Notes: generated from the letters alone by a model not told the origin. Counted from the first letter of the stretch, positions 36,601-45,706 are shown. The stretch: 64,000 nt of DNA from Neogemmobacter tilapiae (GCF_014652215.1 NZ_BMYJ01000005.1:61988-125987), one strand, 5' to 3'. A program made the numbers and translations.

Positions 36601-36669
36601 CAGCGGACCCCATGAATAGCACTGGCCCGCAAACAACCGATTGCGGGCCAGATTGCAAGGGTTCAGGGT

Positions 36670-37701
36670 CTATTTCCCGACCAGCACCGGATTGCGGTCG
36701 CGGAAACCCGACTGGTGCCAATAGGGATAGGCCAGCCCCGGATCGCTGACCGCATCCAGCCGCGCCACCTGATCCGCCGTCAGTTTCCAGCCCACCGCCC
36801 CCAGATTGTCGCGCAACTGTTGTTCGTTCCGCGCCCCGATGATCACGGTGGAAACCGTGGGCCGGTTCACCACCCAGTTCAGCGCAATCTGCGCCACCGT
36901 CTTGCCGGTTTCCGCGGCCAGTTCGTCCAGCACATCCATCACCGCATAGAACCGCTCATCGCTCACCTGCGGTGCGGAATTGCCGTTCTGCGTGGCCCGC
37001 GCATCCGGCCCAATCGGATTGCTACGGCGATATTTTCCGCCCAGACGGCCCCAGCCCAAGGGGCTCCAGACCACAGCGCCCACGCCCTGATCCGCGCCAA
37101 GGGGCATCAGCTCCCATTCATATTCGCGGCCAATCAGCGAGTAATAGGCCTGATGGGCGACATGGCGGACAGTCCCAATGCGGTCGGCGGTGGCGAGCGA
37201 TTTCATCAAATGCCAGCCCGAGAAGTTGGAGCAACCGATGTAGCGGATTTTGCCCGCCGTCACCATCGCGTCCAGCGTCGAAAGCACCTCTTCCTGCGGG
37301 GTCAGCGCGTCAAAGCCGTGCAGTTGGAACAGGTCGATGTAGTCTGTCCCCAGCCGTTTTAGTGATCCGTCAATCGCTTTGGTCAGCCAATGGCGGCTGG
37401 AACCCCGTTCATTCGGCCCCTCGCCCATCGAAAAGGTCGCCTTGGTCGATATCAGCACCTTGTCGCGGCGTCCCTTGACCGCCGCCCCCAGAATTTCTTC
37501 GGCCTGCCCACCCGAATAGACATCGGCGCTGTCGAACATCGACAGGCCCGCCTCAAGGCAGATGTCGATCAGGCGCGAGGCTTCGGCCACATCCGTCGCC
37601 CCCCAAGCCTTGAAAAAGTCATTGCTGCCGCCAAACGTCCCCGTGCCCAAAGTCAGCACCGGCACCATAAAGCCCGAATTGCCCAAACGCCGATATTCCA
37701 T
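36670..37701 (-). CDS. Aldo/keto reductase
   Basis: A 343-residue NADPH-dependent TIM-barrel oxidoreductase. The catalytic tetrad is recognisable: Asp and Tyr in FDSADVYSGGQ, Lys in VLISTKATFS, His in LFQLHGFDAL. The C-terminal NADP-binding part IIGARNEQQLRDNLGAV is typical of the YajO/PhdYeVM-like branch. The physiological substrate is not predictable. It is monocistronic between UPF0114 and rpsD. Confidence 0.9.
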   Translation of the reverse strand: MEYRRLGNSGFMVPVLTLGTGTFGGSNDFFKAWGATDVAEASRLIDICLEAGLSMFDSADVYSGGQAEEILGAAVKGRRDKVLISTKATFSMGEGPNERGSSRHWLTKAIDGSLKRLGTDYIDLFQLHGFDALTPQEEVLSTLDAMVTAGKIRYIGCSNFSGWHLMKSLATADRIGTVRHVAHQAYYSLIGREYEWELMPLGADQGVGAVVWSPLGWGRLGGKYRRSNPIGPDARATQNGNSAPQVSDERFYAVMDVLDELAAETGKTVAQIALNWVVNRPTVSTVIIGARNEQQLRDNLGAVGWKLTADQVARLDAVSDPGLAYPYWHQSGFRDRNPVLVGK

Positions 37702-37757
37702 CGCGCATCCTCCTGATTTCGGCGCTGAACATCGCCCCCGCCACCCCGCAGCGCAAT

Positions 37758-37787
37758 GCAAAAAGGCCGCGCAATCTGCGCGGCCTT
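37758..37787 (-). terminator. Intrinsic terminator of rpsD
   Basis: AAGGCCGCGC (37763-37772), loop AATCT, and GCGCGGCCTT (37778-37787) form a 10-bp stem; on the minus strand it ends in TTTTTGC. Confidence 0.88.
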
Positions 37788-37826
37788 CTGTGCGTTTCCG
37801 TAGGATGGGTGAAACCCACCGCCCGG

Positions 37827-38447
37827 TTAGTTTTTCGCGTAGTATTCGACGACCAGGTTCGGTTCCATCACGACCGGATAGGGCACATCGCCCAGCGACG
37901 GGGTGCGCACGAATTTCGCGGTCATTTTGCTGTGGTCGACTTCGACATAGTCCGGCACGTCACGCTCGGTCAAAGCGACAGCTTCCAGCACCAGTGCCAG
38001 TTGCTTCGACTTTTGACGAACCTCGACGACATCGCCTTCTTTCACACGGTAAGAAGCGATGTTCACACGCTGGCCGTTCACGGTCACGTGGCCGTGGTTC
38101 ACGAACTGACGGGCGGCAAACACGGTCGGCACGAATTTCGCGCGGTAGACAACAGCGTCCAGACGACGCTCCAGCAGACCCACCAGCATCTCGCCGGTGT
38201 CGCCGCGCAGACGCTCGGCTTCGCCATAGATCTTGCGGAATTGCTTTTCGGTCAGGTCACCATAGTAACCCTTCAGCTTTTGCTTCGCGCGCAGCTGGGT
38301 ACCAAAGTCCGACAGTTTGTTCTTGCGGCGCTGGCCGTGCTGGCCCGGACCGTATTCGCGCTTGTTCAGCGGCGATTTCGGACGGCCCCAGATGTTTTCG
38401 CCCATACGGCGGTCAATTTTATACTTGGCAGAGGTGCGTTTGGTCAC
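37827..38447 (-). CDS. rpsD: 30S ribosomal protein S4
   Basis: A primary 16S rRNA-binding protein that nucleates 30S assembly and contributes to decoding fidelity. The 206 residues begin [20 protein letters not shown]. The S4 RNA-binding domain is [31 protein letters not shown]. Here it is a single gene away from the alpha operon, as usual in Alphaproteobacteria. It has a strong promoter and its own terminator. Confidence 0.98.
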   Translation of the reverse strand: MTKRTSAKYKIDRRMGENIWGRPKSPLNKREYGPGQHGQRRKNKLSDFGTQLRAKQKLKGYYGDLTEKQFRKIYGEAERLRGDTGEMLVGLLERRLDAVVYRAKFVPTVFAARQFVNHGHVTVNGQRVNIASYRVKEGDVVEVRQKSKQLALVLEAVALTERDVPDYVEVDHSKMTAKFVRTPSLGDVPYPVVMEPNLVVEYYAKN

Positions 38448-38567
38448 CGCTGATCTCCTTCATTCGGTTACGAAGGGCGTTGTCCTTTGATCTTGCGATC
38501 CGACAGGCATCCCCTTGCGGGGTCCACCAACACCAATGAATTGCCCCGGCAAAACCGGGACGGGCGG

Positions 38568-38595
38568 CTTATAGCGGGGGTTTGGGCAGAGTCAA
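38568..38595 (-). promoter_or_regulatory. rpsD promoter
   Basis: On the minus strand TTGACT (38595-38590) is followed after 16 bp by TATAAG (38573-38568), close to sigma-70 consensus. The leader before rpsD contains a hairpin CCCGG-N5-CCGGG (38541-38559) that might serve in autoregulation. The -35 box is one arm of an inverted repeat shared with the divergent VOC promoter. Confidence 0.65.
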
Positions 38596-38620
38596 CAGCA
38601 CAAGGTTCGAATCTGTTGAC
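38591..38620. repeat. Inverted repeat joining two divergent -35 boxes
   Basis: GTCAACAG (38591-38598) and CTGTTGAC (38613-38620) are exact complements 14 bp apart. The left arm holds the rpsD -35 (TTGACT on the minus strand), and the right arm the VOC gene -35 (TTGACC on the plus strand). Confidence 0.6.
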
Positions 38621-38646
38621 CAGAATACAAACCATTTGGTATGTAT
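38616..38646 (+). promoter_or_regulatory. Promoter and operator palindrome of the VOC/DUF899 operon
   Basis: TTGACC (38616-38621) is 18 bp from TATGTA (38640-38645). The spacer and -10 are covered by a near-perfect palindrome, arms ATACAAACCA (38625-38634) and TGGTATGTAT (38637-38646), with a TT centre and one mismatch. This is the usual geometry for a repressor site. No regulator gene is adjacent. Confidence 0.55.
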
Positions 38647-38668
38647 GACCAACAACAGGGAGAAGGTG

Positions 38669-39085
38669 ATGTCGGAACAAGACATGGCGCGGTTGATGCA
38701 GGGGGTAATCCCCTATCTGGCCATCGACGGTGCGCAAAAGGCGATTGATTTCTATGCCAAGGCTTTCGGGGCCGAGGTGCTGGGCGAACCGGCGCGGGAT
38801 GAAAGCGGTACATTGATGAACGCTTCACTGGCCATCAACGGCGGCGTTCTGATGGTGATGGACACGATGCCGAACATCGGGGCCGAGGGAGAGCCTGCGA
38901 CAGACAAAGGCCTGACTCTGCAAATCGTGACCGACAAGGGCGATTTCTGGTGGGATCGGGCGGTGGCGGCGGGTTGCGTGGTGACCCATCCTTTCCGGCA
39001 GGAATTCTGGGGCGACCGCTATGGGCGGGTGCGCGACCCCTTTGGGCTGATGTGGGCGATCAACGAACCGGGAGAAGGGCGATGA
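38669..39085 (+). CDS. VOC-family (PhnB-like glyoxalase) protein
   Basis: A 138-residue vicinal-oxygen-chelate protein of the PhnB type. Two beta-alpha-beta-beta modules are visible: GVIPYLAIDGAQKAIDFYAKAFGAEVLGE and the later WDRAVAAGCVVTHPFRQEFWGDRYGRVRDPFGLMWAI. Metal-binding His/Glu residues are not complete, so the reaction is unknown. The start ATG 38669 has a strong AGGGAGAAGG site; in-frame ATG 38645 lies in the operator. It overlaps the DUF899 gene as ATGA. Confidence 0.85.
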   Translation: MSEQDMARLMQGVIPYLAIDGAQKAIDFYAKAFGAEVLGEPARDESGTLMNASLAINGGVLMVMDTMPNIGAEGEPATDKGLTLQIVTDKGDFWWDRAVAAGCVVTHPFRQEFWGDRYGRVRDPFGLMWAINEPGEGR

Positions 39086-39762
39086 AAGATATACAGATGC
39101 CGGAACTGGCGGGGCAACCCGTGGTCAGCCGTGCCGAATGGCAGGCCGCGCGCGATGCGCTTTTGGCCGAGGAAAAGGAAATCACGCGGGCGATGGATCG
39201 TCTGGCGGCGAAACGGCGGGAACTGCCCTGGGTGGCGGTGTCGCAAGACTATCGCTTTGTAACGGATCAGGGCGAAAAAGGTTTGATCGACCTGTTCGCG
39301 GGCCGCAGGCAGTTGATCGTCTATCATCATATGCTGCGCCCCGATGACCCCTCGCCCTGTCCCGGCTGTTCGATGCTGGCCGATGAACTGCCAAGGATGG
39401 AACATCTGAACGCCCGCGACACCACGCTTGTCTTGGTCTCGGCCGCACCGCTCGCCCAGATCAACGCCTTCAAACAGCGGATGGGCTGGGGCTTTGACTG
39501 GGTCGAGACGCTGGGCACCTTCAACGTCGATTTCAGCGGACACGACTATGGGCCAGGCTACAGCGTCTTTATCCAGAACGGCGGCAAGGTCTTTTATTCC
39601 TATGGCTGCGATGATCGGGGGACCGAGGCGGTGGTGGGCTGTTTCGGCACGCTCGACATCACGCCGATGGGCCGGCAAGAAGATTGGCAAGAGGCCCCCG
39701 AATGGGTGCCCCAGACGCCGCCCTATGTCTGGTGGCGGCTGCATGATCAGTATGGAACCTAG
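39082..39762 (+). CDS. DUF899 thioredoxin-like protein
   Basis: A 226-residue protein of the DUF899 family. LPWVAVSQDYRF, the Cys pair in PSPCPGCSMLADEL, FNVDFSGHDYGPGYSVFIQ and PYVWWRLHDQYG are diagnostic. The fold is thioredoxin-like and the CPGC pair could be redox active, but the role is unknown. Translationally coupled to the VOC protein; both are probably controlled by the palindrome upstream. Confidence 0.87.
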   Translation: MKDIQMPELAGQPVVSRAEWQAARDALLAEEKEITRAMDRLAAKRRELPWVAVSQDYRFVTDQGEKGLIDLFAGRRQLIVYHHMLRPDDPSPCPGCSMLADELPRMEHLNARDTTLVLVSAAPLAQINAFKQRMGWGFDWVETLGTFNVDFSGHDYGPGYSVFIQNGGKVFYSYGCDDRGTEAVVGCFGTLDITPMGRQEDWQEAPEWVPQTPPYVWWRLHDQYGT

Positions 39763-39798
39763 CCTTGGCGGACATGGCCCCCTCTGCTAACAGGGGCC

Positions 39799-40695
39799 AT
39801 GTTCAGGTTTCTTCGCCGCGCTGGCCAGATCACCCGCATCGACATCACCCCGCCCCGGCCCAAGGCCGACAGGGCGGGGATTGCCGTCGTGCTGATCGTG
39901 CGGAACGAGGAAACCCATATCGCCGAATGGGCCCGCTTTCATCGGCTGGCCGGGGTTTCGCGGTTCATCGTCTATGACAACGGCTGCACCGATGGCACCC
40001 TCGCCGCCCTGCGCACCGAAGCGCCCGATGTCGTCATCCTTCCATGGGCGCAGAAATTCCGCGATGGCCCCCGCGAGATTCACAATCAGGTTTTGGCCTA
40101 TGCCCATGCTGTTGCCAACTTTGGCGCGGGTTTTCGCTGGATGACCTTTATCGACGTTGATGAATTTCTTGTCCCGAAACAGGCCGCTTCCCTGCCTCAA
40201 GCCCTCGCCCATCTGGGTGACATCCCCCAGATCAGCTTGCCTTGGCATATGTTCGGACGTTCCGGCCATATGACACCGCCCGAGGGCGGCGTTCTGGCGA
40301 ACTATACCCAGCGCAACCCCGACCCGATGAGCGATCAAAAGGGCCTGCGGAATTTCAAGATGATCGTCGATCCTTGTCGCGTCACGTCGATGAAAGTGCA
40401 TCAAATCTGGACAGACGGCAGCCCCCAATCGTGGAACGACCGGGGCGAAACCACCAAGCGCGAGAATCGCGCTTTCTACTCCGCCGACCACATCCAGTTG
40501 AACCACTACTACACCCGTTCCGACGCCGAACTCCGCGCCAAAATCGCCCGTGGCCCGAACCTCACCACCCCCGACGCTGATCACCTGCGCCGCGTTATGC
40601 GCAAGGTGGCGGCCATTGAGGAGAATGTGGTGCTTGATCGGGCCGCCCTAGATTGGCTTGTTCGTACAGGCAAACCCTCGAAAATATCGCCTTGA
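39799..40695 (+). CDS. Glycosyltransferase family 2-like/GT92-type protein
   Basis: A 298-residue GT-A fold transferase (Glyco_tranf_2_4). IAVVLIVRNEETHIAEWARFHRLAGV is the nucleotide-sugar binding start, DNGCTDGTLAAL follows, and FIDVDEFLVPK contains the metal-binding DVD motif. A conserved His-rich end HIQLNHYYTRS is typical. Acceptor unknown; such proteins often decorate surface polysaccharide. A second glycosyltransferase of different base composition follows 13 nt downstream. Confidence 0.87.
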   Translation: MFRFLRRAGQITRIDITPPRPKADRAGIAVVLIVRNEETHIAEWARFHRLAGVSRFIVYDNGCTDGTLAALRTEAPDVVILPWAQKFRDGPREIHNQVLAYAHAVANFGAGFRWMTFIDVDEFLVPKQAASLPQALAHLGDIPQISLPWHMFGRSGHMTPPEGGVLANYTQRNPDPMSDQKGLRNFKMIVDPCRVTSMKVHQIWTDGSPQSWNDRGETTKRENRAFYSADHIQLNHYYTRSDAELRAKIARGPNLTTPDADHLRRVMRKVAAIEENVVLDRAALDWLVRTGKPSKISP

Positions 40696-40708
40696 CCAAG
40701 GAAAAAAT

Positions 40709-41608
40709 ATGATCGAAGTCGCCATATTTTCTTATAATCGGGTCGAATACCTGAAAAATTGCGTTGATTCAGTTCGCCTAAATATGCCGGACGCTCGACT
40801 GCGTATATTTGATGACAACAGCGATGATCCGGCCATGCTCGAATATCTATCAAGAACAGATGCCGAGGTCGTCCGTGCTGATACGAAGGATGAAGAGCGA
40901 CATGGAGGGCTCTACGCAAACATGCAGCGCGCTCTTGATATGGCCGAGCATGACTATCTTATTTTACTGCAAGATGATACACAGGTCGTTCGACCTGTTG
41001 GGCCTGACGATCTTTACGAAATCGACAGAATATTTCGCGCCAATGATCGCCGTGCTTTTTTATGCGTCCTCTTCATGAAGGCCGCTCGGATGCGCCGATT
41101 CCGCCGAGAGGTTGATGCATACCCTGACGAAAATATTTACCGTACCGCAGCAGGAATTTCAGAGAAAAACTTTGCCAGAAGGTTGGCCTATTTCGACGTC
41201 GTCTTGTGCAATGTTGGTCGGTTGCGCACCGTGAACTGGACCTTTGCGCCATCTGAGCGGGCCAACTGCGAGATGGCACGTGAATTATTTGAAGATATGC
41301 CCGTCATGAAAAGTCCGTTCGTCTTTTTTTGCCCAGAAGTCCCGTTCTTTCGCAATCGATCTAAGACTTTGGCAGCGCGCATCGCCGCCCGAGTTGTTGG
41401 TACAGATTTGAAGCGCTACTTGGATCTTGATGAAGCAAAAACAACGCTCTTGAAAGAGAGACCGCTGTCACAATGGCCAATTGCTGAGGATTGGCTAACG
41501 CCAACAAACCCCAAGGTACGCCGTCCGTTTGTTTTCAAGGATGTCAGCGCACGGTGGTGGCTGTCGGCGCTACACAAAATCGAGATGAAGTTCTTCCGAC
41601 CAAAGTGA
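40709..41608 (+). CDS. Glycosyltransferase family 2 protein, AT-rich, probably acquired
   Basis: A 299-residue GT-A type transferase. VAIFSYNRVEYLKNCVDSV is the family start, IFDDNSDD gives a donor-binding acidic pair, and YLILLQDDTQVV the DxD-like motif. The C-terminal half, with several Arg/Lys-rich helices, is not recognisable. Base composition drops sharply compared with the preceding GT92-type gene, with AT-ending codons throughout, which suggests horizontal transfer of a surface-glycan gene. Confidence 0.78.
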   Translation: MIEVAIFSYNRVEYLKNCVDSVRLNMPDARLRIFDDNSDDPAMLEYLSRTDAEVVRADTKDEERHGGLYANMQRALDMAEHDYLILLQDDTQVVRPVGPDDLYEIDRIFRANDRRAFLCVLFMKAARMRRFRREVDAYPDENIYRTAAGISEKNFARRLAYFDVVLCNVGRLRTVNWTFAPSERANCEMARELFEDMPVMKSPFVFFCPEVPFFRNRSKTLAARIAARVVGTDLKRYLDLDEAKTTLLKERPLSQWPIAEDWLTPTNPKVRRPFVFKDVSARWWLSALHKIEMKFFRPK

Positions 41609-41791
41609 AGCTGAAATCGCAAAGACAAGTCCAACGTTCTGCATTTTCATGCCGGACGGAAAAATTTTCTGCGCTGATTGTCGTGGGCGACAAATTCAGA
41701 CTATTTTCCCTCTTGCGACTATGAAGGAGATGAAAAGGCTTCACAAAATGCCTATATAGGGCACATCGTTTTCCACAGGAAAGACCATCTC

Positions 41792-42448
41792 ATGTCCATC
41801 CGCATTAACGACATCGCTCCCGACTTCACCGCCCCCTCGACCGCCGGCGAAATCCAGTTCCATGACTGGCTGGGCGACAGCTATGGCATCATCTTCAGCC
41901 ACCCGCGCGACTTTACCCCCGTCTGCACAACCGAATTCGGCGCCGTCGCGCAACTGGCCGCCGAATGGACGAAACGCAAGACCAAGGTCATTGGCGTGTC
42001 GGTCGATGGGGCCGCCGACCATGAGAAATGGAAGCGCGATATCGAAGCCTTTGCCGGTGTCCCCGCCGATTTTCCGATCATCGACGACACCTCGCTGACC
42101 GTCGCCAAAGCCTATGATATGCTGCCCGCCGACTATTATCTGCCCAGCGAAGGCCGCACCCCCGCCAACACGGCCACCGTCCGCACGGTCTATATCATCG
42201 GGCCAGACAAGAAGGTGCGCCTGACGATGACCTATCCCATGTCGGTCGGCCGCAACTTTGCGGAAATTCTACGGGCGCTGGATGCCGTGCAAGCCACCGA
42301 CGGTGTGCCACTGGCCACCCCCGCCAACTGGCAGCCGGGTCAGGATGTGATCGTTGCCTTGGCTCTGAACAACGATCAGGCCAAGGAACGCTTTGGCGAT
42401 CTGGACATCAAACTCCCCTACCTGCGCTTTGCCAAAGCGCCGAAGTAA
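41792..42448 (+). CDS. 1-Cys peroxiredoxin (Prx6 type)
   Basis: A 218-residue thiol peroxidase. The peroxidatic Cys is in SHPRDFTPVCTTEFG; the C-terminal extension (NWQPGQDVIVALALNNDQAKERFGDL) is the Prx6 dimerisation tail. No second conserved Cys is evident. Start ATG 41792 removes a non-homologous upstream stretch. It ends at a clear terminator and is transcribed alone. Confidence 0.93.
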   Translation: MSIRINDIAPDFTAPSTAGEIQFHDWLGDSYGIIFSHPRDFTPVCTTEFGAVAQLAAEWTKRKTKVIGVSVDGAADHEKWKRDIEAFAGVPADFPIIDDTSLTVAKAYDMLPADYYLPSEGRTPANTATVRTVYIIGPDKKVRLTMTYPMSVGRNFAEILRALDAVQATDGVPLATPANWQPGQDVIVALALNNDQAKERFGDLDIKLPYLRFAKAPK

Positions 42449-42467
42449 AGGCGCCGAACGCTGACTT

Positions 42468-42494
42468 AAGGCCCGCCTTTAGGCGGGCCTTTTG
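42468..42494. terminator. Intrinsic terminator after the Prx6 gene
   Basis: AAGGCCCGCC (42468-42477), loop TTTA, and GGCGGGCCTT (42482-42491) followed by TT. It may also serve the convergent Dabb gene. Confidence 0.85.
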
Positions 42495-42496
42495 GT

Positions 42497-42787
42497 TTAC
42501 AGGGCCACCGTATCATGCTCCATGAAGTCAGCGACCTCTGGGATCCACCGGGTCTGGACGAATCCGACATGGGCCGGGTGGATGTTGTAGGCCTCATAGG
42601 CGGCTTGGTCCGCGAAAAACATCGACACGGCAAAGGCAAAGTCGTTCTTGGGGCTGATCTCGCGCGCGATTTGAAAGTCCTGCACGCCGGGGATCTGGGC
42701 CAATTCAGTAAGGGCTTGCAGAAAGTGGGCCTCCTCGGCTGAGGCGGCGGCATGTTTCAGGCGGAAGATGGCGGCGTGGCGGATCAT
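42497..42787 (-). CDS. Dabb (stress-responsive A/B barrel) family protein
   Basis: A 96-residue ferredoxin-like dimeric alpha/beta barrel protein. MIRHAAIFRLKHAAASAEEAHFL and the later DFAFAVSMFFADQAAYEAYNIHPAHVGFV are typical of the domain. Members bind small ligands or act in stress responses; the function here is unknown. ATG 42787 begins the family match. Confidence 0.85.
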   Translation of the reverse strand: MIRHAAIFRLKHAAASAEEAHFLQALTELAQIPGVQDFQIAREISPKNDFAFAVSMFFADQAAYEAYNIHPAHVGFVQTRWIPEVADFMEHDTVAL

Positions 42788-42920
42788 GGGGGGCGCTCCT
42801 GTTTTGTGGACAAGGAAAGTTTCCGATCCGAGTGTCAAGACGGATTGTCAGATGCATCCCTTGCGTGTTTGTAGGGATCCAAGACAGTCCAGAGTGGTAT
42901 CTGGCGGATGGAGGGGCCGA

Positions 42921-44339
42921 ATGCTGCGATTGCTTTGTCTTTTATTGCTCACGTCTCCTGCTTTGGCTCAGCCGGTTCCAGAATGCGCGCTCGGCCCTTG
43001 GCAAATGTGTCGCTATATCGACCCAAACACAAATCAGGCGATCACCGACACGGTATTCCAACGCGCGCAACCCTTCAGCGAGGGTTTGGCCGTCGTGCAG
43101 GTTGATGGTCTTTACGGCTACGTCGATCCGTTTGGCAAAATGGTCATCCCGCCTACCTTCGAACAGGCATCCGACTTTCGGCAAGGCATGGCCGAGGTTT
43201 TTGACGGAAAGCAGGTGGCGCTGATCGACCGGCAGGGGCGCGAAATCATTAGAACGGACTTTCGCCGCGCCATTCCCGTGGGGCCAAACGTGGTCATGGC
43301 TATTCAGGACGACAAATCCCAAGTTCAGCCCGGTTCTGACAGCTATTTCTTTTATCGCACGCGCCTTTGGCGACCGCCGGAAGATGAGGATGTGCCCGTC
43401 TTTTCGCGCGCCGGCCTGTTTGATCTGAAAACGGGCTGGATAGACACGCCCCCCATGCGCGCGTTTCGTCCCATCCCCGGCAGTTCCGACAGTTTCTGGT
43501 TCCAAATCGCCGAGCCAGGGCCAACTTGGAACCGGTACGATTGGGGCCTTATGCGGGCGGACGGTTCATGGATTTTGCCGCCACAGTTCTTGGATGTCGT
43601 CCCTTTTGGTAAGGGGCAAAGCCTTGCGCTCGTCGCTAAGGGAAAAGAGCGGATAGGGCACGATTCGAATTTTGGCTGGGAGTTGGGACATAACACTTCC
43701 GGCGGCGAAGGCATTTTGGATGCAGGAGGTCGTTGGCTTGGTGGCCAGACATATGCAGATGTTGGGCTGACCAAAAAGCGGGAACCTTTGGTTTTCGTGG
43801 AGGGCGATTGGATGTCGATCCAAATGGATGGAAGCCTTAATCCAACGGAGGAAACGCCAGCTAACTTTTTGCTGCCGAACCATGGCGTTTTTGGTTATGA
43901 CATCAAATCAAACGAACGCGCCTATGACGATGATCCCCTGACCTGTGAGGATGGGGCAGCCGTCCTGTTCAGCGAAAAGTCCGACGCCCCCGAGGCGGAC
44001 AAGCGCTGGTCAGGTCACCCCTACAATCTGCGCTGGGGGCTGAAAGACCCGCAGGGCCATATCATGGTCCCCGCTGAACATCGCTACATCAGTTGTCCGC
44101 AGCACGGGGTGGCGATGGTGCCCGACTTTGATCGCAGACAATGGTGCCCAATTGGTTCTGGCCAGACGCATCGCACCGGATCAAGCTGTCAGGATCAACT
44201 CTGGACAACCATGATCCGCGAAATGGTTTATGCGGAGACCTTGTCGGCTGACCCATTCGAAAACTCGGTGCGTTTCTGGCAGAAAGACTTGCTTTCAACC
44301 CTTTTCCCCGAGCTGGTCAAACCGACGGAGTATCATTAG
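42921..44339 (+). CDS. Exported WG-repeat protein
   Basis: A 472-residue protein with a signal peptide (MLRLLCLLLLTSPALA) and WG (KWG) beta-rich repeats: FSEGLAVVQVDGLYGYVDPFGKMVIPPTFEQASDFRQGMAEV, then FDGKQVALIDRQGREI. Less conserved copies follow further on. WG repeats are found in many exported proteins without a known activity. A GGAGG site precedes ATG 42921. The gene converges with the WYL regulator and overlaps it by 23 nt. Confidence 0.82.
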   Translation: MLRLLCLLLLTSPALAQPVPECALGPWQMCRYIDPNTNQAITDTVFQRAQPFSEGLAVVQVDGLYGYVDPFGKMVIPPTFEQASDFRQGMAEVFDGKQVALIDRQGREIIRTDFRRAIPVGPNVVMAIQDDKSQVQPGSDSYFFYRTRLWRPPEDEDVPVFSRAGLFDLKTGWIDTPPMRAFRPIPGSSDSFWFQIAEPGPTWNRYDWGLMRADGSWILPPQFLDVVPFGKGQSLALVAKGKERIGHDSNFGWELGHNTSGGEGILDAGGRWLGGQTYADVGLTKKREPLVFVEGDWMSIQMDGSLNPTEETPANFLLPNHGVFGYDIKSNERAYDDDPLTCEDGAAVLFSEKSDAPEADKRWSGHPYNLRWGLKDPQGHIMVPAEHRYISCPQHGVAMVPDFDRRQWCPIGSGQTHRTGSSCQDQLWTTMIREMVYAETLSADPFENSVRFWQKDLLSTLFPELVKPTEYH

Positions 44340-45021
44340 TTCTGGCCCGCATCTTGTCGATGAAATCCCGCAATAGGGGCACGCGGCGGGGGCGGAAGCT
44401 TTCTTCGGACAGGCGGACGTTTTCCATTGCACCCAAATGGAACCGCCGGAAATCCTGACGCAGGCAGCACCAGGCAAGGCACATCATGGTGCGGTCCAGA
44501 AAGACGATGCCCAGCGGCCAGATCCGCCGTTCGGTCCTTTCGCCGTCGAGATCCTGATAGGTCAGATTGACCGCCCGTTCCTCCCACGCGGCTTCGCGCA
44601 GGATGGCCATATGGGCGGGGGCGGGGGGGCGGCGTTCCATGCGGTAGACGTGGTTCACGGCGTGGATGGCTTGCCGTTGCACCCGTTCGGGGAGGGTGGC
44701 GGTGATTTTCGCAAGCGCGAGTTCTGCCGCGCGGGCCAATTCGGGATCGCCAGCGAGGCGCACCTCGGACAGGCCCAGAACCAGCGCCTCCACCTCGATC
44801 CGGCTGAACATCTGTGGCGGCAGGGCGGGGTCTTCGGTCAGGGTGTAGCCCACGCCCGCCGCGCCGTCGATCAGGGCGCCGCCGGAGCGGAGGGTTTCGA
44901 TGTCGCGGTAGAGGGTCCGTTCCGACACCTCCATCTCCTCCGCCAGCCTTGCCGCGGTGACGGGCTGGGGCAGGCGGCGGATCGTGTCGAGGAGGCGCAT
45001 CAGTCGGTCGGGGCGGGCCAT
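44317..45021 (-). CDS. YafY-type WYL-domain transcriptional regulator
   Basis: A 234-residue regulator: N-terminal HTH_11 winged helix (RPDRLMRLLDTIRRLPQPVTAARLAEEMEVSERTLYRDIETLR) and a WYL-like sensor domain (residues about 140-200, NLTYQDLDGERTERRIWPLGIVFLDRTMMCLAWCCLRQDFRRFHL). It diverges from the GST gene over 70 bp and is its likely regulator. The ligand is unknown. Confidence 0.88.
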   Translation of the reverse strand: MARPDRLMRLLDTIRRLPQPVTAARLAEEMEVSERTLYRDIETLRSGGALIDGAAGVGYTLTEDPALPPQMFSRIEVEALVLGLSEVRLAGDPELARAAELALAKITATLPERVQRQAIHAVNHVYRMERRPPAPAHMAILREAAWEERAVNLTYQDLDGERTERRIWPLGIVFLDRTMMCLAWCCLRQDFRRFHLGAMENVRLSEESFRPRRVPLLRDFIDKMRARTNDTPSV

Positions 45022-45091
45022 GCTTGCTGCCGTGTTCTGTCAGGAGAGGGGCAGCATAACCGCCCCATCCAACCGATGAAAGGAACATCCC

Positions 45092-45706
45092 ATGCTCACG
45101 TTTTTCCATTCCCCGAATTCCCGGTCCACCGCCATTCTTTCGCTGATCGAAGAGATGGGGGTGCAGGACCGGGTGGAGCGCCGCCTGGTTTCCATTCCCC
45201 GCGTGGATGGGACGGGGAAGGTGGATCCCGCGAACCCGCATCCGGAGGGGAAGGTGCCTTGTCTGGTTCATGAAGGGCAGGTGATCACGGAGCGGGGGGC
45301 GATCATGATTCATCTGACGACGCTGTTTCCGGGCAAGCTGGCCCCCCAGGTGGGCACGCCGGAATGGGGGAAGTTCGTTTCCTGGATGAACTGGTATCAG
45401 GGGGTGATGGAACCGGTTCTGATTTGCAAGGCGGCCGGGATTGAACATCCCTATCTTTTTGCCGGGCTGCGGGGGCATGACGAGGTGGTCGCGCGGTTGC
45501 GGGCGGGGCTGGAGACGGGGCCTTGGATCATGGGGGAGGAATTCACGGCGGCGGATATTCTGCTGCATTCCCCCTATGCCTGGTTCCGGGATTTTACCCC
45601 GGATGAGCCGCTGATCGAGGATTGGGTGGCCCGCTGCATGGCTCGCCCGGCGCGGGAAAGGGCCTTGGAAAAAGAGACGGCCATGACCGCAAAGCTGGCC
45701 GCCTGA
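45092..45706 (+). CDS. Glutathione S-transferase family protein
   Basis: A 204-residue GST. The thioredoxin-like N-terminal domain starts LTFFHSPNSRSTAILSLIEEMG, with Ser in the place expected for the catalytic Ser/Tyr, and has the cis-Pro region GKVPCLV. The helical C-terminal domain contains GEEFTAADILLHSPYAW. Substrate unknown. A WYL regulator diverges from it and a GCAA-loop terminator ends the gene. Confidence 0.9.
   Translation: MLTFFHSPNSRSTAILSLIEEMGVQDRVERRLVSIPRVDGTGKVDPANPHPEGKVPCLVHEGQVITERGAIMIHLTTLFPGKLAPQVGTPEWGKFVSWMNWYQGVMEPVLICKAAGIEHPYLFAGLRGHDEVVARLRAGLETGPWIMGEEFTAADILLHSPYAWFRDFTPDEPLIEDWVARCMARPARERALEKETAMTAKLAA

Noticed and set aside
38600..38620. GGTTCGAATC resembles a tRNA T-loop
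   Set aside because: The flanks do not pair as a T-stem, and no acceptor, D or anticodon arms are present; the sequence is the spacer of the divergent promoter repeat.
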